DNA of 28,250 bases from the NCBI GenBank assembly GCA_948852375.1, contig CAQOYX010000002.1, positions 1-28,250 on the forward strand, given 5' to 3'. The translations under genes and the position numbers were made by a program. The first letter of the stretch is position 1. The number at the start of each line of letters is the position of its first letter. The notes under the pieces are model-generated. The model saw nothing but the letters and a program-made list of their open reading frames with translations. It was not told the DNA's origin and did not search any database. This stretch comes from an uncultured Clostridia bacterium. Its GTDB lineage: Bacteria > Bacillota_A > Clostridia > TANB77 > CAG-508. This document shows positions 8,675 through 16,159 of this stretch, one piece after another.

Positions 8675-9803
8675 TTATAGAGTTGTTTCTTCTTCAGTTA
8701 CATTTATTTGTTGTTCCAATCCTTCTACAATCAATCTGTAGCAATTATTTTTTACTTCTTCTAAACTTTTCATATTATCTAAATTAAAATTATCTGATAA
8801 AATCCTTTTAGATATTAATTCACATTTATCAATATTGTTATCACTTGTATAAATTGAGGCTATCATTTTCCCTTTTTCTTTTGTTATCTCTAAAATATTT
8901 CCATTTTCTCTGATTGCAATAAGTGGGCTTCTGTAATTTTCATAAAAATAATTGTCTTTGGCTTTCCATTGTAAATCTGCTAAATCTTCTGCATCTACCA
9001 TGAAAGCTGCAATATCTTTTTCAAATTCTTTTCCCATTTCATACATATATTGTTTTATTCGGTTTTCTTCTCCTGGATTTGTTAAATATCCAATCATCAT
9101 TGAAGTATCAGTATATTTTAATTGATACTGATTATTTTTAACAACAATATCGTAAGATAAATAAGCATTTTCATTGCTAGTATCTTTTAATGTTGGATAG
9201 AAGTAAACTTTTAATTCTTCATTATCTTTATCTATTAATTCAAATATTGGTCTACCTTTCATATCAAAACTTTTAAGTACATTATCTAACATTTCTATCT
9301 TGTCTTGCTTTGTTAAATCGCATCTTTTCTCAAATACCATTTCCATTCTATTAAATAAAGAACATACTTCGTTTAAATTGTTATTCAATTTGTTTGGTAT
9401 AATATTTAAAATAAATCTTTCTTCGTAAACTGATGGAATTATATGTAGTTCTCTATGTCCAGTTCCATTTTTTATTATTTCATTTATCTTATTTTCATAT
9501 TTTTTGTATGTACCTAAATCCCCTAAGACAGCAATATCATTATAATAATTTTTAATTTCTCTCAAATCATATGGGCTACTAAAAGAAATTTTATAAAGTT
9601 CATTGCTTCTATCTGAAAACTGAAGCATTCCGAGAAATAATACTTCTTATTAATGAAGCATATTTTTCTTCAAATGTTTCTTTCCATTTATACATTTCAC
9701 ATTTTCGATATGAAAGAGGAGTCATATTTCCATCAGCAATATATCCTGTTATCTTATTGTTTTCTTTATCTATCTCTAATTTTTTTATATAATCACAGGC
9801 CAT
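8675..9803 (-). CDS. Hypothetical acidic-tail protein, 375 aa, requiring a +1 frameshift
   Basis: The frame opening at ATG 9803 (MACDYIKKLEIDKENN) stops after 64 codons, while a long frame starting just before it in +1 continues for 317 codons. Codons 57-58 read TCT CGG, followed by AAT. Skipping the C gives TCT GGA ATG and joins the halves as SIISGMLQFSDRSNELYK. The internal ATG has no ribosome site, so the second part is unlikely to be a separate gene. The whole protein has 375 residues, no membrane segment and no motif I recognise, and ends QINVTEEETTL. It starts two bases after the upstream stop. The same CGG-A break occurs in three other genes of this window. Confidence 0.75.
9629..9632 (-). 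other. Putative +1 recoding site (CGGA)
   Basis: On the minus strand this reads TCT CGG AAT GCT. In the zero frame a stop follows six sense codons later; omitting the C gives TCT GGA ATG CTT and a frame open to the operon-style acidic tail. It is one of four sites with the same T-CGG-A sequence. Confidence 0.6.
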
Positions 9804-9805
9804 CT

Positions 9806-10978
9806 TTATAACTCCTCACTTTCTTCATCTTCTTCTCCACCAAACATATAATAAATTTTTTTAAGTTCTTCATCTTCAGTTTTTATAGCTTCATCCTTTA
9901 TATCTTCTAAATTATCAATATTTTCTAGTGTTTTAATTCTTTCATAATCTTGCCATAAATTTGTAAATTCTTTAGAATACCAACCTGGATATTTTTCTTT
10001 TTCTTGTTCTTGCTCAATTTTAAAATTATTTTTTTCCAAAGTTGTTATTCTTTCAATACATTCTTTTATAGTATCTGGCATATAATATTCAGTTTCATTT
10101 CTATACTTATCAAATTTATCTTTTAATTCTTCTTTCAGTTGATCCACTTTATGTAATATAATATCTTCTGTTGTTCTTATTATTTGTTTTTCTATATCAC
10201 TAAAATCTTCTGAATTTATTGTAACCTCCGATTTATTAAAAGTTACTGCATTTAAATTTTCAAGTTCATTACTTGAATGCAAACTAATTTTTTTACCATA
10301 TATATTAAATATTTCATCTAGTTCTGCTTCTGTTTTTATCTTGTTTCCATCATTAAATATTAAATTAACATTTTTCTTTTCTTTAAGAAAAGTATTTATC
10401 TCTGCCAATTTCAAAATAAATTTTGGAGCTTTCTTATGCTGTATTTCTTTTAAAATCAATCCTGCTTTAATTTCATTATCAAATAATCCCTTTTTATAGA
10501 GTTCTTCTAAATTATGTATTTCTTCAGTATATGGATCAAAAATTATTGAATCACCATTATCTAGTGCATAAACAAGTTTGCTTGTATTGAAATTTATTTT
10601 TGTATTATAAGAAAGGCTACATTTTATATCAGTATCTAAACTTTGTAATTTTCTTATAGATATGTCTTTATATAACTCGTAGCTTGAATAATTATTATTC
10701 TTAAATATTTCAAATGTCTTATCACTTATAAATTTTTGTATTCTATTATGAATCAAAGAACTGTACTCTAATATGTAATATCTCTTTAATAATTCTTGTT
10801 CAAATTTATAATATTCTTTATTTTCTTTATCAAAATCACTTCTACTATGCACATATAAAGTATCTTCTTTACCATCCATATAAAAATAACTAAACATTGA
10901 ATAACTATTATCTTGAAACAGCCTAAATTCTTCTTTATTCTCACTCACAAAATTAAATTTTCCTATTTTAATTATCAT
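9806..10978 (-). CDS. Hypothetical acidic-tail protein, 390 aa
   Basis: Not recognised. I chose ATG 10978 (MIIKIGKFNFVSENKEEF) because GGAGGAG lies immediately upstream, at the end of the preceding gene; the longer reading from 11029 would overlap that gene by 47 bases. The N-terminal 60 residues are beta-like and aromatic. The middle (about 60-250) mixes helices and strands. Residues 250-390 are helical and very Glu/Lys-rich. The C-terminus is FGGEEDEESEEL. No membrane segment or catalytic motif is seen. Confidence 0.8.
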   Translation of the reverse strand: MIIKIGKFNFVSENKEEFRLFQDNSYSMFSYFYMDGKEDTLYVHSRSDFDKENKEYYKFEQELLKRYYILEYSSLIHNRIQKFISDKTFEIFKNNNYSSYELYKDISIRKLQSLDTDIKCSLSYNTKINFNTSKLVYALDNGDSIIFDPYTEEIHNLEELYKKGLFDNEIKAGLILKEIQHKKAPKFILKLAEINTFLKEKKNVNLIFNDGNKIKTEAELDEIFNIYGKKISLHSSNELENLNAVTFNKSEVTINSEDFSDIEKQIIRTTEDIILHKVDQLKEELKDKFDKYRNETEYYMPDTIKECIERITTLEKNNFKIEQEQEKEKYPGWYSKEFTNLWQDYERIKTLENIDNLEDIKDEAIKTEDEELKKIYYMFGGEEDEESEEL

Positions 10979-10982
10979 AAAA

Positions 10983-11522
10983 TTACTCCTCCAAGTCTTG
11001 CGTGTCTTCCTTTTCTGGATAATACTCATTTAAATAATTATCTATAATTCCATTCATAGTTTCATTAAAGAAGATATGATCTGTAATCTTGTCTGCTATA
11101 TCAACTATGTTATCTAATTCTAATGGAATATTCCTTCCATCTTCATTCATATCTTCTATTCTTGTAACAACTTCACTAGCAATACCTTTTAATAGAAATG
11201 TTTCATTAAGCTCTTTTATTTGTTTAAAAATTTCTTTTGAATTTTCTATTTCTACAGTCATTTGCTTTATAAAGTTATTACTATTTTTAATAAAACTTTC
11301 AAAATTTTCTTTTTCTTCTTGATTTGTATAAAATATCGTTTGAAAATATAATCCATTTTTATTATTTTCAGTTTCATAGAATAATGCTTTTTCTCCTAAA
11401 TTTTCAAATGAAATAAGATTTATATTGTGATTTTTTAAATAATCTTTTATTCTTTTAATTTCTTCGCTTATTTCTGTTTCTTTCATATTAGCTTTTAATA
11501 TTAATATGTTCTCATATTTCAT
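10983..11522 (-). CDS. Hypothetical acidic-tail protein, 179 aa
   Basis: Not recognised. The ATG at 11522 overlaps the upstream stop as ATGA and uses the GAAGAGGAAG of the upstream tail as ribosome site. The protein is mainly helical by composition: a first half with KETEISEEIKRIKDYLKNHN and a second half with NIVDIADKITDHIFFNETMN. It ends in YPEKEDTQDLEE; the GAGGAG in this tail precedes the next start. No known domain is visible. Confidence 0.78.
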   Translation of the reverse strand: MKYENILILKANMKETEISEEIKRIKDYLKNHNINLISFENLGEKALFYETENNKNGLYFQTIFYTNQEEKENFESFIKNSNNFIKQMTVEIENSKEIFKQIKELNETFLLKGIASEVVTRIEDMNEDGRNIPLELDNIVDIADKITDHIFFNETMNGIIDNYLNEYYPEKEDTQDLEE

Positions 11523-11869
11523 AATTCTTCTTCCTCTTCTTTTATATCTAATTCATACCTGTCAAATTCATCTATTAAACCTTTATCAACTAAAAACCTT
11601 TCAAATATGTCAATTCTTCTTTGCAATGAAAATATTTTGTCTTTTTTTTCTTTTTCCACTAATTCTTTCAATTTAAGTTTTGATTTTAGATTATCAAGTT
11701 CTAAGGATATTTTATATTTTTTGTTTGCTATTCTTCCTGCTTCTCTGTTCATATCAGCTTCTTTATATTCTATATATTCTCTGTCTAATTCTTCATACTG
11801 ATTAGATAAAATATCTATTTGCTTTTTAATTCCTTCTATACTAGTTAAATCTATCTTTTCTTTATTCAT
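11519..11869 (-). CDS. Small coiled-coil acidic-tail protein, 116 aa
   Basis: Nearly the whole sequence (residues 10-95) is helical with heptad-like leucines and isoleucines (IKKQIDILSNQYEELDREYI, LELDNLKSKLKLKELVEKEK), so a coiled coil is likely. It ends with YELDIKEEEEEL. The start ATG 11869 overlaps the end of the upstream gene by 8 bases. Small coiled-coil proteins of this kind often mediate assembly, but no partner can be read from the sequence. No transmembrane segment is present. Confidence 0.78.
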   Translation of the reverse strand: MNKEKIDLTSIEGIKKQIDILSNQYEELDREYIEYKEADMNREAGRIANKKYKISLELDNLKSKLKLKELVEKEKKDKIFSLQRRIDIFERFLVDKGLIDEFDRYELDIKEEEEEL

Positions 11870-13079
11870 TTTCTAATACCTCATTTTTACCATTAACAAA
11901 GTATTCATCTGGAAAATCTTCTAAATATCCTTCTAACCAATCATCTTGAATTAATGAACATACAAATTGCCAATCAACTTGTTCAAAAACATCTTCAGCC
12001 ATTATTTCAATGTCCTCAAAAGGAACTTTGTTTAAATCTACTCCATTAACTACCAAATAATCTCTAACATCTTCACATATTCCTTCAAAAGTAATACCTG
12101 CATCATTTATATTATTTTCATCAAGTTCAGATACATAGCATATTCCTTCTCGTTTATAAAAATTCTCAAAATTCTTATAGATATAACCTTGCCTAAAATA
12201 TTCTTTTTCAATTGTTCCATCTGGCAATATTTCTCCTATCTGTCTGCACATAATTTCTTTTACATATTTATTTATGTCTCGTATTGAATCTTCTTTATTT
12301 ACAAATAGGGTATTTACTTTTATTAATTCTTTTTCCTTTTTAATGTAAATGTTTAACTGTTTTTGGTTATCTGGTAATTTATACCTTTTATCAGTTTTAT
12401 CTGGAAATTTACAGTAAAAATCTTTTATCTTAAAAAAGCCTTTTATCTCATTTATTGGTTCTAAATTAGCTTTTGCTTCTTCAATGGATTGTATGATATT
12501 TTCATAAGTAGTATTGTTGCTTTTGGCTATATCTTGAATATCTCTATCATTTTCTATAATTTCTTTCATTTGTTCTTTATAATCTTCTAAAGTATCTTGC
12601 TTGAAGATTTTCCAGCACGAATATTCGCAATTAAACATTATATTTGCTAATTCAATCGAAATTTCTCTACCTAATTCCTCTAAGGTCATTATTTCATCTT
12701 TTTCATAGTCTTGTTTTTCTTCTTCAACATGAAGAAGATCGACTTCATATTTATTTACATTATTAAAAAAATCTTCTTTTTCATTACTAAAGTATAGGTA
12801 ATCTAATCTATTATCAATCTCTTCTTTTGCTTTTAGTATATTAACAGACATGAAAGGATCTTTAGGAACATAACCTTTAGCAGCTACATCTTCCACTTTA
12901 ACAATAAAACCTCTTTTTAATGATTCTAATGTTGTTGCATATTCTTCATGCTTAAATGTGAAATTGTAAGAATCAATTAAACTAACTTTATCCATTAGCA
13001 ACTTATTTATATTATTTTCCTTACTAAAATCTTTTTTTAATATTTCTTTACATTTCTTATAATCAGTAATATTATTCAT
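11862..13079 (-). CDS. Hypothetical protein, 405 aa
   Basis: Not recognised. It begins two bases after the stop of the radical SAM gene and is therefore probably co-transcribed with it from the promoter near 14098. Segments that look conserved in style are residues about 60-95 (IVKVEDVAAKGYVPKDPFMS, then a basic helix) and the C-terminus (PFEDIEIMAEDVFEQVDWQF, then LIQDDWLEGYLEDFPDEYF), rich in Trp and acidic residues. The final NEVLENE is a weaker version of the acidic tail. No membrane span is visible. A polyvalent-protein-associated module is possible but not demonstrable here. Confidence 0.8.
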   Translation of the reverse strand: MNNITDYKKCKEILKKDFSKENNINKLLMDKVSLIDSYNFTFKHEEYATTLESLKRGFIVKVEDVAAKGYVPKDPFMSVNILKAKEEIDNRLDYLYFSNEKEDFFNNVNKYEVDLLHVEEEKQDYEKDEIMTLEELGREISIELANIMFNCEYSCWKIFKQDTLEDYKEQMKEIIENDRDIQDIAKSNNTTYENIIQSIEEAKANLEPINEIKGFFKIKDFYCKFPDKTDKRYKLPDNQKQLNIYIKKEKELIKVNTLFVNKEDSIRDINKYVKEIMCRQIGEILPDGTIEKEYFRQGYIYKNFENFYKREGICYVSELDENNINDAGITFEGICEDVRDYLVVNGVDLNKVPFEDIEIMAEDVFEQVDWQFVCSLIQDDWLEGYLEDFPDEYFVNGKNEVLENE

Positions 13080-13080
13080 T

Positions 13081-13922
13081 TTATTCCTTTCTTAAATTGC
13101 AACAATCATCTTTATTTACATTTACATTTCTTTTCCAATACAAATAATGATTAGAAACATCTTCACATATTGTTACTTCTTCAAATCCAGTTATTTTCTT
13201 TAACATTTTAATCTTATCTTTTAACTGTAAATGACAATATCCACTTTGTTTTAAAGTATATTTAGAATAATCTAAGTCAAACCATCTCTTTATCCATGAA
13301 TTTACTCTCAAAAATTCAATTAAAATTTTGTCACATTTAATGTTGTTTAAAATATCAAAGTCTATATATTGTTCAATAAATGGTGAAAGTCTAACCTGTA
13401 CATCAAATCCATGTTCTTGTAATTTTTCAATGGCTTCAATTCGTTTACTTGGAACAGTTGCTTTTTCATAAGTAAGTGATAAATCATCTTGTGTAGTTGT
13501 TATTGTAATTTGAATATGTGCTAACTTTTTGTCTAATATTTTTATATATTCATCATCAGCTATTAAATTTGATTTAGTAACTATTAAATAACCTATTCCA
13601 TACTTATTTAATAGCTTTATCGTGTTATATGTAACTTTATATTTCTTTTCAATTGGTTGGAAACAATCGGTCATTCCGACCTAATCGCAATATTGTTCCT
13701 TTAGGTAATTTTTTTATTTTTCTCTCTATCTTGCTTGTATCAGCTACACTCGGATCATTTGGATTCCATAAATTTCTAAAATCTAATAATGATTTTGCAT
13801 AACAATATTTGCAATCATGCTGACAGCCACAACCATATGTATCAAGTCGTGTAGGATATTTGCATTTACTTCCTTCATTTCCTTCTACTGTTTTATAAAA
13901 ACTCTTAAATTCTTTGCTTCAA
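13081..13922 (-). CDS. SPL-family radical SAM protein, ~279 aa, with frame break at CGGA
   Basis: Two frames together encode a complete protein of the spore-photoproduct-lyase-like radical SAM family. The N-terminal part has KCKYPTRLDTYGCGCQHDCK then YCYA; the CX3CX2C cluster (about C33, C37, C40) would bind the 4Fe-4S centre that cleaves S-adenosylmethionine. It then reads KLPKGTILRLG, and after the break GMTDCFQP, YLIVTKS, AHIQITITTT, PSKRIEA and a final CCNLRKE, all familiar from this family. The break is at GGT CGG AAT (13676-13678): omitting the C gives the expected RLGGMTDCF. The best start is TTG 13922 behind AGGAGG, but a further single-base skip in the CAAAG run just after it is needed. 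The substrate is unknown. No acidic tail is present. Confidence 0.8.
13675..13678 (-). other. Putative +1 recoding site (CGGA)
   Basis: The minus strand reads GGT CGG AAT GAC. The zero frame stops after eight more sense codons; omission of the C gives GGT GGA ATG ACC, the conserved Gly-Gly-Met of this radical SAM family. Conservation of the family around this point makes it the clearest case that the missing frame is real. Confidence 0.65.
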
Positions 13923-13940
13923 TTTTCCTCCTATTATAAT

Positions 13941-14013
13941 GGTTGCAAAGGTGGGTACTGCCCCCACATCGCCAGCAAAGCAGACTGGAATGTTCTTTAC
14001 ACTACATTGCGAT
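13941..14013 (-). ncRNA. GC-rich structured leader element (unidentified)
   Basis: This stretch between the leader terminator and the ribosome site of the radical SAM gene is about half G+C, against roughly a quarter around it. In transcript sense it contains several possible hairpins: AATGT with ACATT, CCAG with CTGG (loop TCTGCTTTG), and GTGGG with CCCAC (loop GGCAGTA). I do not recognise a riboswitch, intron or attC consensus. It may be a regulatory RNA, a binding site or the remnant of an inserted element. Confidence 0.4.
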
Positions 14014-14017
14014 AAAT

Positions 14018-14060
14018 AAAAAAACTCACAAGTCACTTTTTCAAGCAACTTATAAGTTTT
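14018..14060 (-). terminator. Leader terminator/attenuator upstream of radical SAM gene
   Basis: In transcript sense AAAACTTATAAGTTGCTT pairs with AAGTGACTTGTGAGTTTT (18 positions, four of them G-U wobbles) across a short loop, followed by a run of seven T. It lies about 15 bases beyond the predicted start of transcription and before the gene, as an attenuator would. Confidence 0.65.
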
Positions 14061-14069
14061 GATATTAAC

Positions 14070-14115
14070 ATCATAATATTTTATATAGGGGTTTTCAATT
14101 CCCAAATTTTTCCCT
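14070..14115 (-). promoter_or_regulatory. Promoter A with conserved upstream box
   Basis: The minus strand holds TTGAAA (14093-14098), a 17-base spacer and TATGAT (14070-14075), a good housekeeping-sigma promoter. The -35 box overlaps the end of a 21-base box (14095-14115, AGGGAAAAATTTGGGAATTG plus A) that is identical to the one upstream of the adhesin gene. A second shared string, CCCCTATATA, lies in the spacer. Confidence 0.7.
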
Positions 14116-14121
14116 ATTTAT

Positions 14122-15096
14122 TCATATGGAGTTTTCTTCCTCAATATCATTAGAGTCATTTATATCCATTAAAAAACTTTCATAATTAGAATAACATAAA
14201 AAGTATAATACTGAATCCAAATTTAATTTTCCTTCATAACTTTTTATATACTGCTTTTCTTCTTTTGCTTTACTATATAATCTAAATTCTGATAGTTCTT
14301 TATTAATGTCAACTTCTAATTCTAATTTATATTGAGTTCCATTATCATATTGATTTGTAATTTTTTCTATTAATTTACAATCATAATCAAAGAAATCCAA
14401 TATATCCTGTTTGTCGATATACACATAATTTTGACTTGTTTTAGTATAAATTTGTTTTAATTCAAAAATATCCTTTTCTATATGTTTTTCTACTTCGTTT
14501 TGCTTTTCTTTTACATAATTACATAATTTTTCCTCAATTTCTTCCCAATGTGCATTAACAAAATTTCTCTCATTTTTAGAGTAACAATCAATACATTCTA
14601 ATACTAGATCTTCCTTAATTAAATGATGTACTCTAAACAATCCATTCATCTTTTTTTTCTCATACACTATAGTAAAGTATAAATATTTATCACCTTTTTT
14701 AAAATCAATATCTTTAAATTGAACTTGGTAACGGTTATCTTCATAAGCATCATAAACCTTTGCAATTTCTTGCCAATCTTTTGCAGTAATAATAGTTTGT
14801 AATTTTATATGTGTATCAAATTTGCGAGCTATAGTATTAATGTCTGCTACAAAATCAAGTAATAAATCTGGAGTAATATCTTCTCGTATATCACAAAACA
14901 ACAAACTACATTGTTCTTTATTTACTATAATATTTTCTTTATCAAAATTAAATTTAATCCATTCAACCCACTTTTTAGCACTATTTTTAGCACATATTGC
15001 AATTTCATTATTAGATATTTCTTTAAGTTTCAATCTGTATTTCGCACAAATTATTTTTATACCTTCTTCACATTGTTTTTTTCTCTGCTTTTCCAT
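14122..15096 (-). CDS. Hypothetical acidic-tail protein, 324 aa
   Basis: Not recognised. The ATG at 15096 follows AGGAGGAAC, with 15 bases between it and the upstream stop. The N-terminus is basic and helical (EKQRKKQCEEGIKIICAKYR). The middle has several cysteines (NKEQCSLLFCDI, LECIDCYSK). Residues 185-225 form a charged helix (NYVKEKQNEVEKHIEKDIFE). The tail is NDSNDIEEENSI. No membrane segment is seen. Its stop lies seven bases before the conserved promoter box, so it ends the transcription unit that begins after the Ig-repeat gene. Confidence 0.8.
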   Translation of the reverse strand: MEKQRKKQCEEGIKIICAKYRLKLKEISNNEIAICAKNSAKKWVEWIKFNFDKENIIVNKEQCSLLFCDIREDITPDLLLDFVADINTIARKFDTHIKLQTIITAKDWQEIAKVYDAYEDNRYQVQFKDIDFKKGDKYLYFTIVYEKKKMNGLFRVHHLIKEDLVLECIDCYSKNERNFVNAHWEEIEEKLCNYVKEKQNEVEKHIEKDIFELKQIYTKTSQNYVYIDKQDILDFFDYDCKLIEKITNQYDNGTQYKLELEVDINKELSEFRLYSKAKEEKQYIKSYEGKLNLDSVLYFLCYSNYESFLMDINDSNDIEEENSI

Positions 15097-15111
15097 CTAT
15101 AGTTCCTCCTA

Positions 15112-16108
15112 TTATATTGTTTCTTCTTCATCTTCTTCATTCTCATTTATTTTAGTATTTTTATCTATAAAATTTTCAATAATTTCATTATCTTTATTTT
15201 TATATTTACTGCAAATCACATTGCCTAAATCATAATCCATATCAATAATTTCTGAACTACCATTGTATATACTGTTAAACTCTTCTTCATTTACTTTTAT
15301 GCAAGATATTATTCCATATGTATTATTATTTCCATTTTTTACATAGTTATCTATAAATTCTAATGCTTCATCATATTTTTTAGTAAATCCCCAATTTTCA
15401 TTATAATATCCATTTTTATAATCCCAAACTTCATTATAACATTCATATTCTGGATCATCTTTATCTAATAAAACACCAACTTCAAATTGATATGCTTCGT
15501 ATTTGTCATTTATTATATTATCCATTTTTATCTCTAATGCTTTTTCTATATCTATTATTACTTCAGGAACAAAATGATATTTCAAAACATCTATAAGATT
15601 AGGTTGCAATTCTTCTTTTCCACAAAAAAATATTTCATCTTTAGAAAATACTTTTTCATCTTTTTCAAGCATAAACATAATTTTTAAATTTTCAAATGGA
15701 TTCAATGGATAGCTAGGACCATTTCTTGGTTCATACATTTGTATATCATCTTTTAGTTCCATATAATCTTCTATATACTTTTTGTTTAATTCATATAAAT
15801 TACAGCATTCATCTTGTTTTAAATTGTTTAATTCTGATTTTAATATTATAGCTTTAAATTTGCTATCAATTTTTTCTAGTTCATTAATAGCATTAATTAT
15901 TTGACAGTTTTCTTCAAAATTAACATACTTGTTTTCATTAAAAACATTTTTTAATATTAATTTATATTTTTCTTTTAGTTCTTCGCTTATATTATTTGTT
16001 CTAAATAACCTTAAATACTCATCTTCAACAAACTTCTTTGCTTCTTCTGGAATTGGTTCAAATATTCTTAATCCGATTAAGTATCTTTTTATATTCTTCT
16101 TTATTCAA
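15112..16108 (-). CDS. Hypothetical acidic-tail protein, 331 aa, requiring a +1 frameshift
   Basis: A TTG start at 16108 behind AGGTGAT opens NKEEYKKILN and reaches AAT CGG ATT at codon 12 (16073-16075); the zero frame stops four sense codons later. Omitting the C gives AAT GGA TTA and a frame open for a further 320 codons (GLRIFEPIPEEAKKFVEDEY and onward). The ATG at 15762 lies inside this frame and has no good ribosome site, so it is not the true start. The protein is acidic and partly helical (INAINELEKIDSKFKAIILK) and ends NENEEDEEETI. No known domain is seen. It is the third gene with the identical CGG-A break. Confidence 0.72.
16072..16075 (-). other. Putative +1 recoding site (CGGA)
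   Basis: The minus strand reads CTT AAT CGG ATT AAG. It shares the nine bases AATCGGATT with the site in the adhesin gene. Omitting the C gives AAT GGA TTA and opens the full 331-aa frame. Confidence 0.6.
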
Positions 16109-16125
16109 TTTTATCACCTACCTAT

Positions 16126-16158
16126 TTTTAAAGGACAGTATTGTACTGCCCTTTAAAA
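16126..16158 (-). terminator. Hairpin after the Ig-repeat gene
   Basis: A 15-bp stem (TTTTAAAGGGCAGTA with TACTGTCCTTTAAAA, one G-U pair) and a three-base loop begin one base after the stop codon at 16160. There is no long T run after it, so termination may be partial, or it may protect the 3' end or insulate the next gene. Confidence 0.6.
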
Positions 16159-16159
16159 T

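Noticed and set aside
8675..9628. Separate gene starting at the internal ATG of the 375-aa frame
   Set aside because: No ribosome site precedes it, and the sequence runs smoothly into the upstream frame through the CGG-A site; treated as the second part of one gene. The same applies to 13081-13674, 15112-15762 and 18642-19901.
13905..14105. 66-codon minus-strand open frame starting at a TTG
   Set aside because: It spans promoter A, the attenuator hairpin and the GC-rich leader, has no ribosome site and ends in the start region of the radical SAM gene, so it is most likely non-coding.
14822..15235. Plus-strand open frames up to 137 codons, here and at 3989-4291, 4453-4818, 21944-22273, 23015-23374 and others
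   Set aside because: They lie opposite well-supported minus-strand genes, have Ser/Phe/Leu-rich shadow composition and lack ribosome sites.
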